DNA of 64,000 bases. It comes from Bacteroidota bacterium. GTDB lineage: Bacteria; Bacteroidota; Bacteroidia; Bacteroidales; CAIXZF01. Positions 17,716-26,415 of the stretch are shown here, piece by piece; positions within the stretch are counted from its first letter, which is position 1; each line of letters begins with the position of its first letter. The position numbers and the translations under genes were made by a program. The notes under the pieces are model-generated. The model saw only the letters and a program-made list of their open reading frames with translations. It was not told where the DNA came from and ran no database searches. Where the stretch lies: assembly GCA_022709385.1 (NCBI GenBank), contig JAKLIX010000009.1:1-64000 (forward strand). Reading direction: 5' to 3'.

Positions 17716-19443
17716 ATGAAAACTTTGACCATCATCCTTGCCGGCGCTGCACTTGCACTTGCTTCCTGCAGCACTGCCTACCAGGCAGGCATTCCTTATG
17801 ACGACGTTTATTATTCTTCAGGAGATAACATCCAGCCTGCCCCCGTTCAAACGGCCCCCATCCCGGTCGAACAGGCTGCCCCGCGTGTACAGGATCAGTC
17901 GTATACTCCGGCTGAACAAAACCAGGAATATACCGGCGGTGAATACATCCCGGAAGACTATCAGTCGAACTACACCACCTCGGAAAGCTATACCAGTCCC
18001 GACGGTACTACCTATATCACAAACAATTACTATAGCGGTGAATATGATCCGGATGATCAATACGACTATTACTACTCCAGCAGATTAAGAAGATTTCACA
18101 ACAACTGGTATTGCAACTCATACTGGGACGACTGGTACACCAACCGGTACTGGTATTCTTACGATCCCTGGGACTGGGGCGTCAGCATTTATTTCGGATA
18201 CCCGTGGATCTGGCCCTCCTGGTCGTATTATTATAACTACTGGACACCCTGGTATTACACCGGAATCGGCTGGGGCCTCGGTTTTGGCTGGGGTTATCCC
18301 TATTATTACTCTCCTTTCTTCTGGGGTGGAAGTTCATACTGGTGGGGATACCATAACGGTTACTGGGACGGATACTGGGCAGGCAGTTATGACTGGTACT
18401 ACAACAGTTATGACGGCAACACCAATCATCATTACGGTCCCCGCACACCGAGAACCAGCACCAGCGGTTCAGGCAGAACAGGCCGCGATAAGCTGAGTTT
18501 CGGCGAACGTTACGAAAAAGCCATCGCGCTCGAAAACACGGGCCGTTCTTCCGGCACCGGGCAGGACATCCGCCAGACAAAAACATTGGTCCCGGCCGCG
18601 GAAACCCGCCAGTTAACACCTGCCGAAAAAGTCGACCGTTTTACTCCGGCAGAAAACATCCGTCAACAGCCGGTAAAGGAGCAAACTCCAACTGAACGGT
18701 ACACAGAAACAAGCCGTCAGACCAACGCAACCAGCGACAAGCAGGAAAACCAAACCCAGAGACAAACCACTTCGCGGCAGCCCGCTGCCACAGAAACACC
18801 GGCCACCGGCAACACCAGGCCCGTACAGCGATATACCCCTGCTCCCGCTCCTGACAAAACCACAACGCCTGCAAGCGGTCAAAACAGGACAGCATCTGAG
18901 ACCAGAACTCAGGCTCCCAATCCCCAGGGTCAGGACAGGCAGGTGCCCCAAAGGTATTATGCCCCTAAGAATACCACCCCTGCCAATTCGGGTCAGCAGC
19001 AAATGAAGGGACAGGATACCCGCAGACCTGTTGCCCCGCGCAAGGAATACCAGGCTCCTGCCCAGGAAAGATACACCAAACCAAAAAACTACACGCCGCC
19101 CAACTACACCAAACCCAAATCGAGCCAGGAGTATGTCAGCCCGAAAACCGACCGCATGCCTTCTGCCCAGCCCGGGAGGGAACCTTCCAACCCGACCTAT
19201 ACCAAACCAAGGCAGCAAGCGCCCAATTACTCTGAGCCCCAGCGGGGTAACAACCGCCAATACACCCCGGCCCCCAGGCAGGAAAGCACTCCCAGGAGTT
19301 CTCCTCCTTCCGGCTCCGGTTCCGGCAGCAGAGGCTCATACTCAGCTCCTTCCCACAGCGGTTCCTCATCTGGTTCCTCGGGTGGCGGACGCAGTTCGGG
19401 ATCATCGGGTTCATCGGGTTCAGGATCAAGGGGAAAACGTTAA
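17716..19443 (+). CDS. Trp/Tyr-rich low-complexity lipoprotein
   Basis: A 575-aa predicted lipoprotein (lipobox LALASC, Cys18) of extreme composition. Residues about 115-240 are dominated by Tyr, Trp and Gly and hold 19 Trp, with stacked motifs such as YNYWTPWYYTGIGWGLGFGW. Residues about 240-500 are rich in Thr, Pro, Gln and Arg, with repeated QxxY/KPKNYTPPNY-like units. The last 50 residues are Ser/Gly repeats ending in GKR. No enzymatic domain is visible. Similar Trp/Tyr-rich lipoproteins occur in Bacteroidales with no known role; a cell-surface or envelope structural role is a guess. A strong AGGAGG (17703-17708) precedes the ATG by seven bases, which is rare in this phylum. The FadL-like gene follows after 26 bases and is probably co-transcribed. 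Confidence 0.8.
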   Translation: MKTLTIILAGAALALASCSTAYQAGIPYDDVYYSSGDNIQPAPVQTAPIPVEQAAPRVQDQSYTPAEQNQEYTGGEYIPEDYQSNYTTSESYTSPDGTTYITNNYYSGEYDPDDQYDYYYSSRLRRFHNNWYCNSYWDDWYTNRYWYSYDPWDWGVSIYFGYPWIWPSWSYYYNYWTPWYYTGIGWGLGFGWGYPYYYSPFFWGGSSYWWGYHNGYWDGYWAGSYDWYYNSYDGNTNHHYGPRTPRTSTSGSGRTGRDKLSFGERYEKAIALENTGRSSGTGQDIRQTKTLVPAAETRQLTPAEKVDRFTPAENIRQQPVKEQTPTERYTETSRQTNATSDKQENQTQRQTTSRQPAATETPATGNTRPVQRYTPAPAPDKTTTPASGQNRTASETRTQAPNPQGQDRQVPQRYYAPKNTTPANSGQQQMKGQDTRRPVAPRKEYQAPAQERYTKPKNYTPPNYTKPKSSQEYVSPKTDRMPSAQPGREPSNPTYTKPRQQAPNYSEPQRGNNRQYTPAPRQESTPRSSPPSGSGSGSRGSYSAPSHSGSSSGSSGGGRSSGSSGSSGSGSRGKR

Positions 19444-19469
19444 TCATTAACCAATAATTCACCATCAAT

Positions 19470-20939
19470 ATGAGAAAAACAGCTTTTATCCTGTTATTGG
19501 CACTATTTTCACATGGACTGCTATCTGCCCAAAATGAAGATGACGCGCTCAGATATTCATACCTGACTTTTGGGGGTACCGCCAGAAGCCTTGGTGTAGC
19601 CGGTGCCTTCGGTGCCCTCGGTGCCGACTTTTCAACCCTCAGTGTGAATCCGGCAGGAATCGGACTTTACAAAAAATCCGAATTCAGCTTCTCTCCTTCC
19701 ATGTACGTTGGAAAAACGTCCACCCGTTACACCGGAACTACTTACGATGATACCCGGTATAATTTCAACTTCGGCAACCTTGGCCTGATACTTACTTCCA
19801 CCACCAATACAGCCACCAGCCAGGCAGGATGGAAAAACATACAGTTCGGCCTGGGCATTAACCGTACCAATAATTTCAACGTACGCATGGTGGTGGAAGG
19901 TGAGAACAAGCAGAGTTCGATGCTCGACACCTGGGTGAAATATGCCAACGGCACCCACATCGACAACCTCAACGCCTTCGATCTCAATCTGGCTTATTGG
20001 ACATACCTGCTTAATCCCGACAGCATGAGCGGTCTTCCCAACCAGTATACCAGTGCGGCCCCGGCAGGCGGGGTTATGCAGCGCCTGGCGCTCAATGCCA
20101 CGGGTTCCATGAATGAATGGGTCATGAGCATGGGAGCCAATTATGATGATAAACTGTATATCGGTGCCACCCTCGGATTCCCTTTCCTGCAATACACCGA
20201 AGACCGCACCTATAACGAAGAGGCCCTGGACGAAACAACAGGCTTCGACCAGTTCCGCTCCTTTACTTACCACCAGCACCTGGATGTGGATGGCTCAGGC
20301 TTCAACTTTAAATTCGGCCTTATCTTCAAGCCAACTGATTTTATGAGGATAGGGGCTGCCATCCACACTCCGACCTACTTCTATAACATGCGCGAAACCT
20401 ATTCATCCTCAGTTAAATCCTCGTTCGATAACGGAGACAATTACAAAGAAAACTCCCCGGAAGGAAAATACGACTATAAGCTGAACACCCCCATGCGGGC
20501 CATCGGCAGCATCGCCTTCATTATTGGTAAGCATGGACTTGTCAGCGCCGATTATGAATTCGTGGATTATTCAGAAAGCAGGTTCCGTTCTTCCGATGCC
20601 GAAGTGTACTTCGATGTGAATGATGCCATTCGCAATAAATATACCACCGCAGGCAACCTCAGGCTCGGCACAGAATGGAGACTGAACGAGTTCAATATCC
20701 GCGGAGGCATGGCCTTGTATGACAGTCCGTTCAAATCTTCCATCAACGATGCTGCCCGTACATCCTATACTTTCGGACTTGGTATGAGACAAGCCACCTA
20801 TTTCCTCGATTTTGCCTATGTGTATACCACCTCCGAAGAAGATTACTACCTGTATGATGCTTCCATCGCTCCCCTTCAGCCTTCGAAAAACACCAACACC
20901 AACCAGCAATTTGTCATGACCCTGGGCTTCAAATTCTGA
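19470..20939 (+). CDS. OmpP1/FadL/TodX-like outer-membrane transport protein
   Basis: A 489-aa secreted protein with signal peptide (MRKTAFILLLALFSHGLLSAQ) and features of the FadL/TodX barrel family. The mature N-terminus has SYLTFGGTARSLGVAGAFGA followed by LGADFSTLSVNPAGIGLYKK, the hatch-like segment common to this group, then alternating strand blocks. It ends in LGFKF, an aromatic barrel terminus. The family transports hydrophobic compounds across the outer membrane; substrate here is unknown. It sits 26 bases after the Trp/Tyr-rich lipoprotein, suggesting that the two act together at the outer membrane. Confidence 0.8.
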   Translation: MRKTAFILLLALFSHGLLSAQNEDDALRYSYLTFGGTARSLGVAGAFGALGADFSTLSVNPAGIGLYKKSEFSFSPSMYVGKTSTRYTGTTYDDTRYNFNFGNLGLILTSTTNTATSQAGWKNIQFGLGINRTNNFNVRMVVEGENKQSSMLDTWVKYANGTHIDNLNAFDLNLAYWTYLLNPDSMSGLPNQYTSAAPAGGVMQRLALNATGSMNEWVMSMGANYDDKLYIGATLGFPFLQYTEDRTYNEEALDETTGFDQFRSFTYHQHLDVDGSGFNFKFGLIFKPTDFMRIGAAIHTPTYFYNMRETYSSSVKSSFDNGDNYKENSPEGKYDYKLNTPMRAIGSIAFIIGKHGLVSADYEFVDYSESRFRSSDAEVYFDVNDAIRNKYTTAGNLRLGTEWRLNEFNIRGGMALYDSPFKSSINDAARTSYTFGLGMRQATYFLDFAYVYTTSEEDYYLYDASIAPLQPSKNTNTNQQFVMTLGFKF

Positions 20940-20945
20940 AACCTC

Positions 20946-21013
20946 CGGTCAACAGCCTGATTATCATCCATATACATCCTCTTTTTACGGACCCTGCTCC
21001 GGTTTGTTGACCG
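20946..21013. repeat. Long-spaced inverted repeat upstream of ccmB
   Basis: CGGTCAACA at 20946-20954 and TGTTGACCG at 21005-21013 form a perfect 9-bp inverted repeat with a 50-base spacer, in the gap between the FadL-like gene and ccmB. It could be a stem-loop in the 3' region of the upstream transcript or a paired operator. Confidence 0.4.
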
Positions 21014-21075
21014 TTGCGGGGTTTTCCGTTTTGTCCCAGACCATTGCCAAAAAAAGCCTTTTCGGGATTATATGC

Positions 21076-21083
21076 TATCTTTG
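21076..21083 (+). promoter_or_regulatory. Bacteroidota -7 promoter box (ccmB)
   Basis: TATCTTTG ends only five bases before the ccmB ATG at 21089. Transcription from it would start at about the ATG, giving a leaderless or nearly leaderless mRNA. Confidence 0.5.
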
Positions 21084-21088
21084 TGCCC

Positions 21089-21745
21089 ATGATCAAAGAG
21101 ATCAGATATCTCATCCTCAAGGATATGATGCTTGAATGGAAGCAGAAGTATGCCATCAACGGCATCCTGCTGTATATCCTCTCCACCATTTTTCTGTGTT
21201 CCCTCGCCTTCGAAGGCCTGCTTGAACCGGATACCTGGAATGCCCTGTTCTGGGTCGTATTGCTTTTTGCAGCCGTTAACGCCGTATCCAAGAGCTTCGT
21301 CCAGGAGGCGCCGGGAAGACAATTGTATTACTATTCCCTTGCAAGACCGGAAGCCGTGATCCTGGCCAAAATCATTTATAACATCCTGATGATGTTGTTG
21401 TTATCCCTGTTGTTCTATCTTATTTTCACCCTTTTCCTGGGTAACTTCGTTAAAAATCCCGTCTTGTTTTTCCTTGCTGTCATCACCGGCAGCACAGGAC
21501 TGGCTGCACTCTTCACCATGATCTCCGCCATCGCTTCCCGTACCAATAATAATTCCGCCCTGATGGCTATTCTCGGTTTTCCTGTAATCCTGCCACTGCT
21601 GCTGCTGATGATAAAAACCTCACGCGCTGCCATCCATCACATGAGCTGGGAAGGATCGGGATTATGGCTGCTGTCGATGGGCGGCCTCATCATCATCATC
21701 ATTACCCTTTCCACCCTGCTGTTTCCTTATCTCTGGAGAGAATAG
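21089..21745 (+). CDS. ccmB: Heme exporter protein CcmB
   Basis: CcmB is the membrane subunit of the CcmABCD release complex in System I cytochrome c maturation. The 218-aa product has six hydrophobic segments, begins MIKEIRYLILKDMMLEWKQK, and carries FVQEAPGRQLYYYSLARPEA in the first cytoplasmic region, typical of CcmB. Start set at 21089; the frame is open further upstream, but that part overlaps the promoter box. ccmC follows after 52 bases and then a ccmD-like gene and ccmE. The ATPase gene ccmA is not in the window. Confidence 0.9.
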   Translation: MIKEIRYLILKDMMLEWKQKYAINGILLYILSTIFLCSLAFEGLLEPDTWNALFWVVLLFAAVNAVSKSFVQEAPGRQLYYYSLARPEAVILAKIIYNILMMLLLSLLFYLIFTLFLGNFVKNPVLFFLAVITGSTGLAALFTMISAIASRTNNNSALMAILGFPVILPLLLLMIKTSRAAIHHMSWEGSGLWLLSMGGLIIIIITLSTLLFPYLWRE

Positions 21746-21769
21746 GCAATCGCATACCGAAATTTTCCT

Positions 21770-21777
21770 TACTTTTG
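21770..21777 (+). promoter_or_regulatory. Bacteroidota -7 promoter box (ccmC)
   Basis: TACTTTTG, 20 bases before the TTG start of ccmC at 21798. It suggests that ccmC and the following genes have their own promoter in addition to the one before ccmB. Confidence 0.5.
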
Positions 21778-21797
21778 CAGTCCCTAAACCAACGCCA

Positions 21798-22469
21798 TTG
21801 CAATTACATAAACACTGGTGGAAGATCCTGAGCATCCTGCTGCTGACCTATACCGTCATTGCCGGATTTTTGATTGAGGTACCCGACCTTCCGATCATCA
21901 GACAGAGCATCCGCAACCTCTTTTTCCACGTCTGCATGTGGTTCACCATGATCATTCTGTTCACGGTATCCATGGTGTACAGCATCCGTTATCTCAGGAA
22001 CTTCAGGCCTTCCGATGATGCAGTGGCTTCGGAAGCCTCCCACACCGGACTGCTTTTCGGATTTCTCGGTCTGTTCACGGGTATGCTCTGGGCCAACTTC
22101 ACCTGGGGAAAAGCCTGGACCAATGACCCCCAACTGAACGGTGCTGCCGTTTCCATGCTGGTTTACCTTGCATACCGTGTGTTGCGCAACTCGCTCGACG
22201 AAGTCCACAAAAGAGCCAAAGTCGCGGCTGTATATAATATTTTTGCCTATGTTATACTGATCATCTTCCTGTTCATTCTTCCCAGAATGGCGGAAGGATC
22301 CCTCCACCCGGGCAAGGGCGGCGATGAAAGCATGACCGTAAAGGGACTGGACGACCGCATGCGGCTTGTCTTCTACCCGGCCATCCTTGGATGGATATTA
22401 CTGGGCACCTGGATACTTAGTATCAGATTGAGAATCAGAAGAATCCGCGAAAGACTCCAAGAACATTAA
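21798..22469 (+). CDS. ccmC: Cytochrome c assembly protein CcmC
   Basis: CcmC binds heme through a periplasmic WWD domain and hands it to CcmE. The 223-aa product has six hydrophobic segments, conserved His in NLFFHVCMWFTM, and a WWD-like loop (GMLWANFTWGKAWTNDPQLNG) before AAVSMLVYLAY. A second external His may be in the GSLHPGKGG loop. The start is TTG at 21798: no in-frame ATG precedes the first membrane segment, and the upstream frame has none down to the promoter box. It lies between ccmB and the ccmD-like gene. Confidence 0.9.
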   Translation: MQLHKHWWKILSILLLTYTVIAGFLIEVPDLPIIRQSIRNLFFHVCMWFTMIILFTVSMVYSIRYLRNFRPSDDAVASEASHTGLLFGFLGLFTGMLWANFTWGKAWTNDPQLNGAAVSMLVYLAYRVLRNSLDEVHKRAKVAAVYNIFAYVILIIFLFILPRMAEGSLHPGKGGDESMTVKGLDDRMRLVFYPAILGWILLGTWILSIRLRIRRIRERLQEH

Positions 22470-22480
22470 AACTACAAACC

Positions 22481-22627
22481 ATGGCAGGTAACGATAAAAT
22501 ATTCGTAGTCATTATCGTGTTGTTGCTGATCCTGGCAGGTATTTTTTTATACCTGGGATGGATGGACCGGCGACTCAGAAAATGCGAAAAAGAACTTGAA
22601 GACAAAAAGCAGCGCCATGAAACTTAA
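22481..22627 (+). CDS. CcmD-like small membrane protein
   Basis: A 48-aa protein, too short for most gene callers: one hydrophobic helix (about residues 7-26, KIFVVIIVLLLILAG) followed by a charged tail (RRLRKCEKELEDKKQ). Size, topology and position between ccmC and ccmE are those of CcmD, which holds CcmE in the CcmABCD complex. Its last 11 bases overlap the start of ccmE, implying coupled translation. Sequence similarity to classical CcmD is weak, so the name rests on context. Confidence 0.75.
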   Translation: MAGNDKIFVVIIVLLLILAGIFLYLGWMDRRLRKCEKELEDKKQRHET

Positions 22628-23036
22628 ACATATCCTGATTATTCTGGTGGTGGCTGTTGCCCTGGGTGTGATCATCAGCACCTTCACCAACACCAGTACC
22701 TATGCTGATTTCGCCCAGGCAAGGAAAAAGCCGGGCAGGGAACTGCATATCATCGGCACCCTTGATACCACGGAACCAGTCATTTATGACACCAGGGTGG
22801 ATGCCAATGTCTTTTCGTTTTATATGATAGACAACAAAGGGGAGAAGCGGAAGGTGATCCATAAAAACAACAAACCCCAGGATTTCGAGAAATCCGAACA
22901 GGTGGTAGTGATCGGATCCATGCAGGGAGATACCTTTCTGGCAAACAGCCTTCTACTTAAATGCCCCTCCAAATATAATGATGATAAGAAACCGACAGGT
23001 TTCGGCGAGCAGGAGTTCACTTCAGGCAGTAAGTGA
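22617..23036 (+). CDS. ccmE: Cytochrome c maturation protein CcmE, CxxxY type
   Basis: CcmE is the periplasmic heme chaperone that binds heme covalently and passes it to apocytochromes. The 139-aa product has an N-terminal membrane anchor (about 5-22), an OB-fold core (GRELHIIGTLD to EQVVVIGSMQG), and the heme-attachment site in LLLKCPSKYND. Cys116 takes the place of the usual His and Tyr120 follows, so this is the CxxxY variant described in Desulfovibrio and some archaea. Start ATG at 22617 overlaps the ccmD-like gene by 11 bases. ccmF, which often follows, is absent here. Confidence 0.92.
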   Translation: MKLKHILIILVVAVALGVIISTFTNTSTYADFAQARKKPGRELHIIGTLDTTEPVIYDTRVDANVFSFYMIDNKGEKRKVIHKNNKPQDFEKSEQVVVIGSMQGDTFLANSLLLKCPSKYNDDKKPTGFGEQEFTSGSK

Positions 23037-23079
23037 ACCGTACGATCCTGCAATTACTGCCATTGCCTAAGCTGCCCCC

Positions 23080-25479
23080 ATGTGGACCCTGTTAGTCAGA
23101 TTCATCCTGCGTAACCGCCTGGGCATCCTGATCGGGATAGGCCTGGTTACAATATTTATGGCCTTTATGGCCGCCAGGGTTGAGCTGTCGTATGAGATGG
23201 CCAGGGTACTCCCGCAAAAGGACCCCACCTATATCCTTTACGAACAGTTTAAAAAACAGTATGGTGAAGATGGCAGCGTGATGTTCCTTGGCATCAGGGA
23301 TCCCAGACTTTTTGAACTGAAGTTTTTCAACAGCTGGTTCGACCTGGGAGCCGATCTGAAAAAAATGGAAGGGATTGAAGAAGTTGTTTCCGTTGCCAGA
23401 ATCTATGAACTGCTCAGAAACGACCAGACACGGAAGTTCGATTTCAAACCCCTCCTCTCCTCAAAACCAGGCAGCCAGCAGGAACTCGACAGTATCAGGG
23501 AGCGGATATACCGGCTTCCGTTTTATGAAGGACTGTTGCTGAATAAAGCCACACATGCCACCCTGATGGCCATCACCCTTGATAAAACCAAGCTGAATTC
23601 CAAAAGCAGGGTAGCCCTGATCGGTAAAATAAGGGAGATCACAGAACACTTCAGCAGCGAACAAAACGTGGAGGTGCATTATTCGGGTCTTCCTTACATC
23701 CGCACCAAAATTTCGGAAAAAGTCCAGCACGAACTCAAAATCTTTGTTGTCCTTGCCCTGGTGGTCGCTTCCCTGGTATTGTTTTTCTTTTTCCGCTCCT
23801 TCAAAGCCGTACTCTTCCCCATGTTCATCGTCCTGATCGCCCTCACCTGGGTACTGGGAACCATGGCCATCTTCGGATATAAAATCACCCTGCTTACCGG
23901 AATCATCCCCCCGCTGATCATTATCATCGTGGTGGAGAATTGCATTTTCCTGCTGAACAAGTTTCATTACGAATACCGCTCGCACGGCAACAAGGTGAAA
24001 TCGCTGGCACGTATCGTCCAGCGGGTAGGCTATGCCACCCTGATGACCAACCTGGCCACTGCGGCGGGATTCGCCAGTTTTATCGAAACACGGAATAAAC
24101 TGCTGGTTGAGTTCGGCGTGGTGTCTTCCATTAATATTATGGTGGTTTTCATCCTGACCCTATTTCTGATCCCCATTTTCTTTTCTTACCTGTCGCCACC
24201 GAAAACCAGGCACATCAAACACCTTGAAAATAAATACACCCTGGGCATACTGGAAAAAATCGTATACCTGGTCCAGTATAAACGAAAAGTGATTTACGTG
24301 GTTTCCATCCTGGTTACCGTACTTGGAATTGTCGGGGTGACAAAACTCAAAACATCCGGCAATGTGGTGGATGATGTGCCGCGACGCGACCCCCTGTCCA
24401 TGGATCTGAAATTCTTCGAAAAGGAATTTAAGGGAATCCTTCCTTTCGAGATTGCGATCAACACAGGAAAAAAGAAAGGGGTGCTGCAACTTGCCACCCT
24501 GAAACGTATCGATGCCCTGCAGGATACCCTTGCGAAATATCCGGAGTTTTCAAAAGCTTTATCCGTTGCGGAAGTGGCCAAATTTGCCAAACAGGCATAT
24601 TACTACGGGAACGACAGCATGTATTCCATGCCCAACAGCCAGGAAAGAAACTTCATTTTCAGTTACATCCCGGACATAAAAACCTCAAAACGGACGATAA
24701 TCAACAGCTTTGTCGACAGCAGCATGCAGCACACCAGGATCAGCGTGCAAATGGCCAATATCGGAACCAACGACATCCAGCGGATCAGGGACGATCTGCG
24801 ACCGAAAATCGACTCCATCTTCCCTCCTGCAAAATACAAGGTGGAGATGACCGGGACCAGTGTGGTCTTCCTCAAGGGGACCCGCTACCTTGTGAATAAC
24901 CTGATGACCTCCCTCCTGCTGGCTGTCCTTACGATTGCCCTGCTGCTTGCATTGTTGCTCAGTTCGGCTAAAATGGTTGTCATCTCGCTCATCCCCAACC
25001 TCTTACCTCAACTGCTCACTGCAGCCCTCATGGGATATCTGAGCATTTACATCAAACCATCCACAATTCTGATATTCAGCATCGCACTCGGGATCTCCGT
25101 CGACAACAGCATCCAATACCTGTCCCGTTACCGCCTGCAACTCCATCTCAACAACTGGAACATCAAAGAGTCTGTGGTGGCTGCCCTCCGCGAAACCGGC
25201 TACAGCATGATCTATTCGTCGACGGTACTTTTCCTGGGCTTTGCCATGTTCACCCTTTCTTCCTTCGGAGGAACACAGGCCATGGGATTCCTGATTTCAT
25301 TCACCCTGCTGATTGCTGTGCTTGCCAATCTTTTCCTGCTGCCTTCCATGCTTCTTTCCCTTGATAAACTGATCACAACCCGCGATTTTGATGAACCCCT
25401 GCTCGAGATCCTTGAAGAAGAAGAGGAAGAAATTGATACCGGAAATTCTAATGAACAAAATAAGCTGCCCGCACAGTAA
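23080..25479 (+). CDS. MMPL/RND-superfamily transporter
   Basis: A 799-aa inner-membrane protein of the RND superfamily (MMPL/hopanoid-transporter-like group). It is built as two homologous halves, each with one N-terminal helix, a large periplasmic domain and five further helices (helix sets at about 215-380 and 615-775). The halves end with FHYEYRSHGNKVKSLARIVQ and LSRYRLQLHLNNWNIKESVV, the repeated cytoplasmic element of this group. The tail is acidic (LEEEEEEID). Known relatives move lipids or hydrophobic compounds; no substrate can be assigned here. It begins 43 bases after ccmE on the same strand. A link to cytochrome maturation is possible but unproven. Confidence 0.82.
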   Translation: MWTLLVRFILRNRLGILIGIGLVTIFMAFMAARVELSYEMARVLPQKDPTYILYEQFKKQYGEDGSVMFLGIRDPRLFELKFFNSWFDLGADLKKMEGIEEVVSVARIYELLRNDQTRKFDFKPLLSSKPGSQQELDSIRERIYRLPFYEGLLLNKATHATLMAITLDKTKLNSKSRVALIGKIREITEHFSSEQNVEVHYSGLPYIRTKISEKVQHELKIFVVLALVVASLVLFFFFRSFKAVLFPMFIVLIALTWVLGTMAIFGYKITLLTGIIPPLIIIIVVENCIFLLNKFHYEYRSHGNKVKSLARIVQRVGYATLMTNLATAAGFASFIETRNKLLVEFGVVSSINIMVVFILTLFLIPIFFSYLSPPKTRHIKHLENKYTLGILEKIVYLVQYKRKVIYVVSILVTVLGIVGVTKLKTSGNVVDDVPRRDPLSMDLKFFEKEFKGILPFEIAINTGKKKGVLQLATLKRIDALQDTLAKYPEFSKALSVAEVAKFAKQAYYYGNDSMYSMPNSQERNFIFSYIPDIKTSKRTIINSFVDSSMQHTRISVQMANIGTNDIQRIRDDLRPKIDSIFPPAKYKVEMTGTSVVFLKGTRYLVNNLMTSLLLAVLTIALLLALLLSSAKMVVISLIPNLLPQLLTAALMGYLSIYIKPSTILIFSIALGISVDNSIQYLSRYRLQLHLNNWNIKESVVAALRETGYSMIYSSTVLFLGFAMFTLSSFGGTQAMGFLISFTLLIAVLANLFLLPSMLLSLDKLITTRDFDEPLLEILEEEEEEIDTGNSNEQNKLPAQ

Positions 25480-25539
25480 CCGGCCGGCCCAACTTCCGTA
25501 CAAGGTCACAGCATCTCATACAAAGCTGAAAAAAAACTT

Positions 25540-26415
25540 ATGAAAGGCATTATCCTGGCAGGCGGAAGCGGCACCAGGCTTCACCCCATTACCCTGGCAA
25601 TCAGCAAACAACTGATGCCGGTCTACGACAAACCGATGATCTATTATCCCCTCTCCGTGCTGCTGATGGCAGGAATCAGGGAAATCCTGATCATCAGTAC
25701 CCCTAACGACCTGCCGCATTTCAGAAGCTTACTTGGTGACGGAGCCCGGATCGGGTGCCGGTTCAGTTATGCAGAACAGGCTGTTCCCAACGGTATTGCG
25801 CAGGCATTCGTCATCGGGGAGGAGTTTATCGGCAACGACAAAGTCGCACTGATCCTTGGGGATAATATCTTCTATGGCACAGGTTTACAGGAACTCCTTC
25901 AGCAAAACAACGACCCTGAAGGCGGCGTGGTGTTCGCTTATCATGTCAACGACCCCCAGCGATACGGCGTTGTTGCCTTTGACAAAGAACAGAAGGCTGT
26001 CAGCATAGAAGAAAAACCACAGCAGCCGAAATCCAATTTTGCGGTTCCGGGTCTTTATTTCTATGACAATTCGGTAATCAGGATCGCCAGGTCTATATCA
26101 CCCAGTAAACGAGGCGAATACGAGATCACTGACGTAAACAGGGTGTATCTGGAGGCAGGCAGGCTGAAAGTGGGCATCCTCAGCAGGGGAACAGCCTGGC
26201 TTGACACCGGCACCTTTAACTCCCTGCTCCAGGCTTCGCAGTTTGTTCAGGTGATCGAAGAACGGCAGGGACTGAAAATCGGATGCATTGAAGAAGTAGC
26301 TTACCGCATGGGATATATTGATGAAACGCAATTGACGGAAGCTGCAGGTCCTTTACTGAAAAGCGGTTACGGCGAATACCTGATGAGACTAATCCAACAA
26401 GAAAGGTATGACTAG
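25540..26415 (+). CDS. rmlA: Glucose-1-phosphate thymidylyltransferase
   Basis: RmlA (RfbA) joins dTTP and glucose-1-phosphate to dTDP-glucose, the first step to dTDP-rhamnose and related deoxysugars. The 291-aa product matches the family length and shows [16 protein letters not shown] (nucleotide binding), [33 protein letters not shown] and [19 protein letters not shown]. Close relatives can use other nucleotides, but the overall pattern is that of the thymidylyltransferase. Its stop overlaps the start of the following epimerase/dehydratase by eight bases, so the two are translationally coupled. rmlB, rmlC and rmlD are not present. Confidence 0.93.
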   Translation: MKGIILAGGSGTRLHPITLAISKQLMPVYDKPMIYYPLSVLLMAGIREILIISTPNDLPHFRSLLGDGARIGCRFSYAEQAVPNGIAQAFVIGEEFIGNDKVALILGDNIFYGTGLQELLQQNNDPEGGVVFAYHVNDPQRYGVVAFDKEQKAVSIEEKPQQPKSNFAVPGLYFYDNSVIRIARSISPSKRGEYEITDVNRVYLEAGRLKVGILSRGTAWLDTGTFNSLLQASQFVQVIEERQGLKIGCIEEVAYRMGYIDETQLTEAAGPLLKSGYGEYLMRLIQQERYD

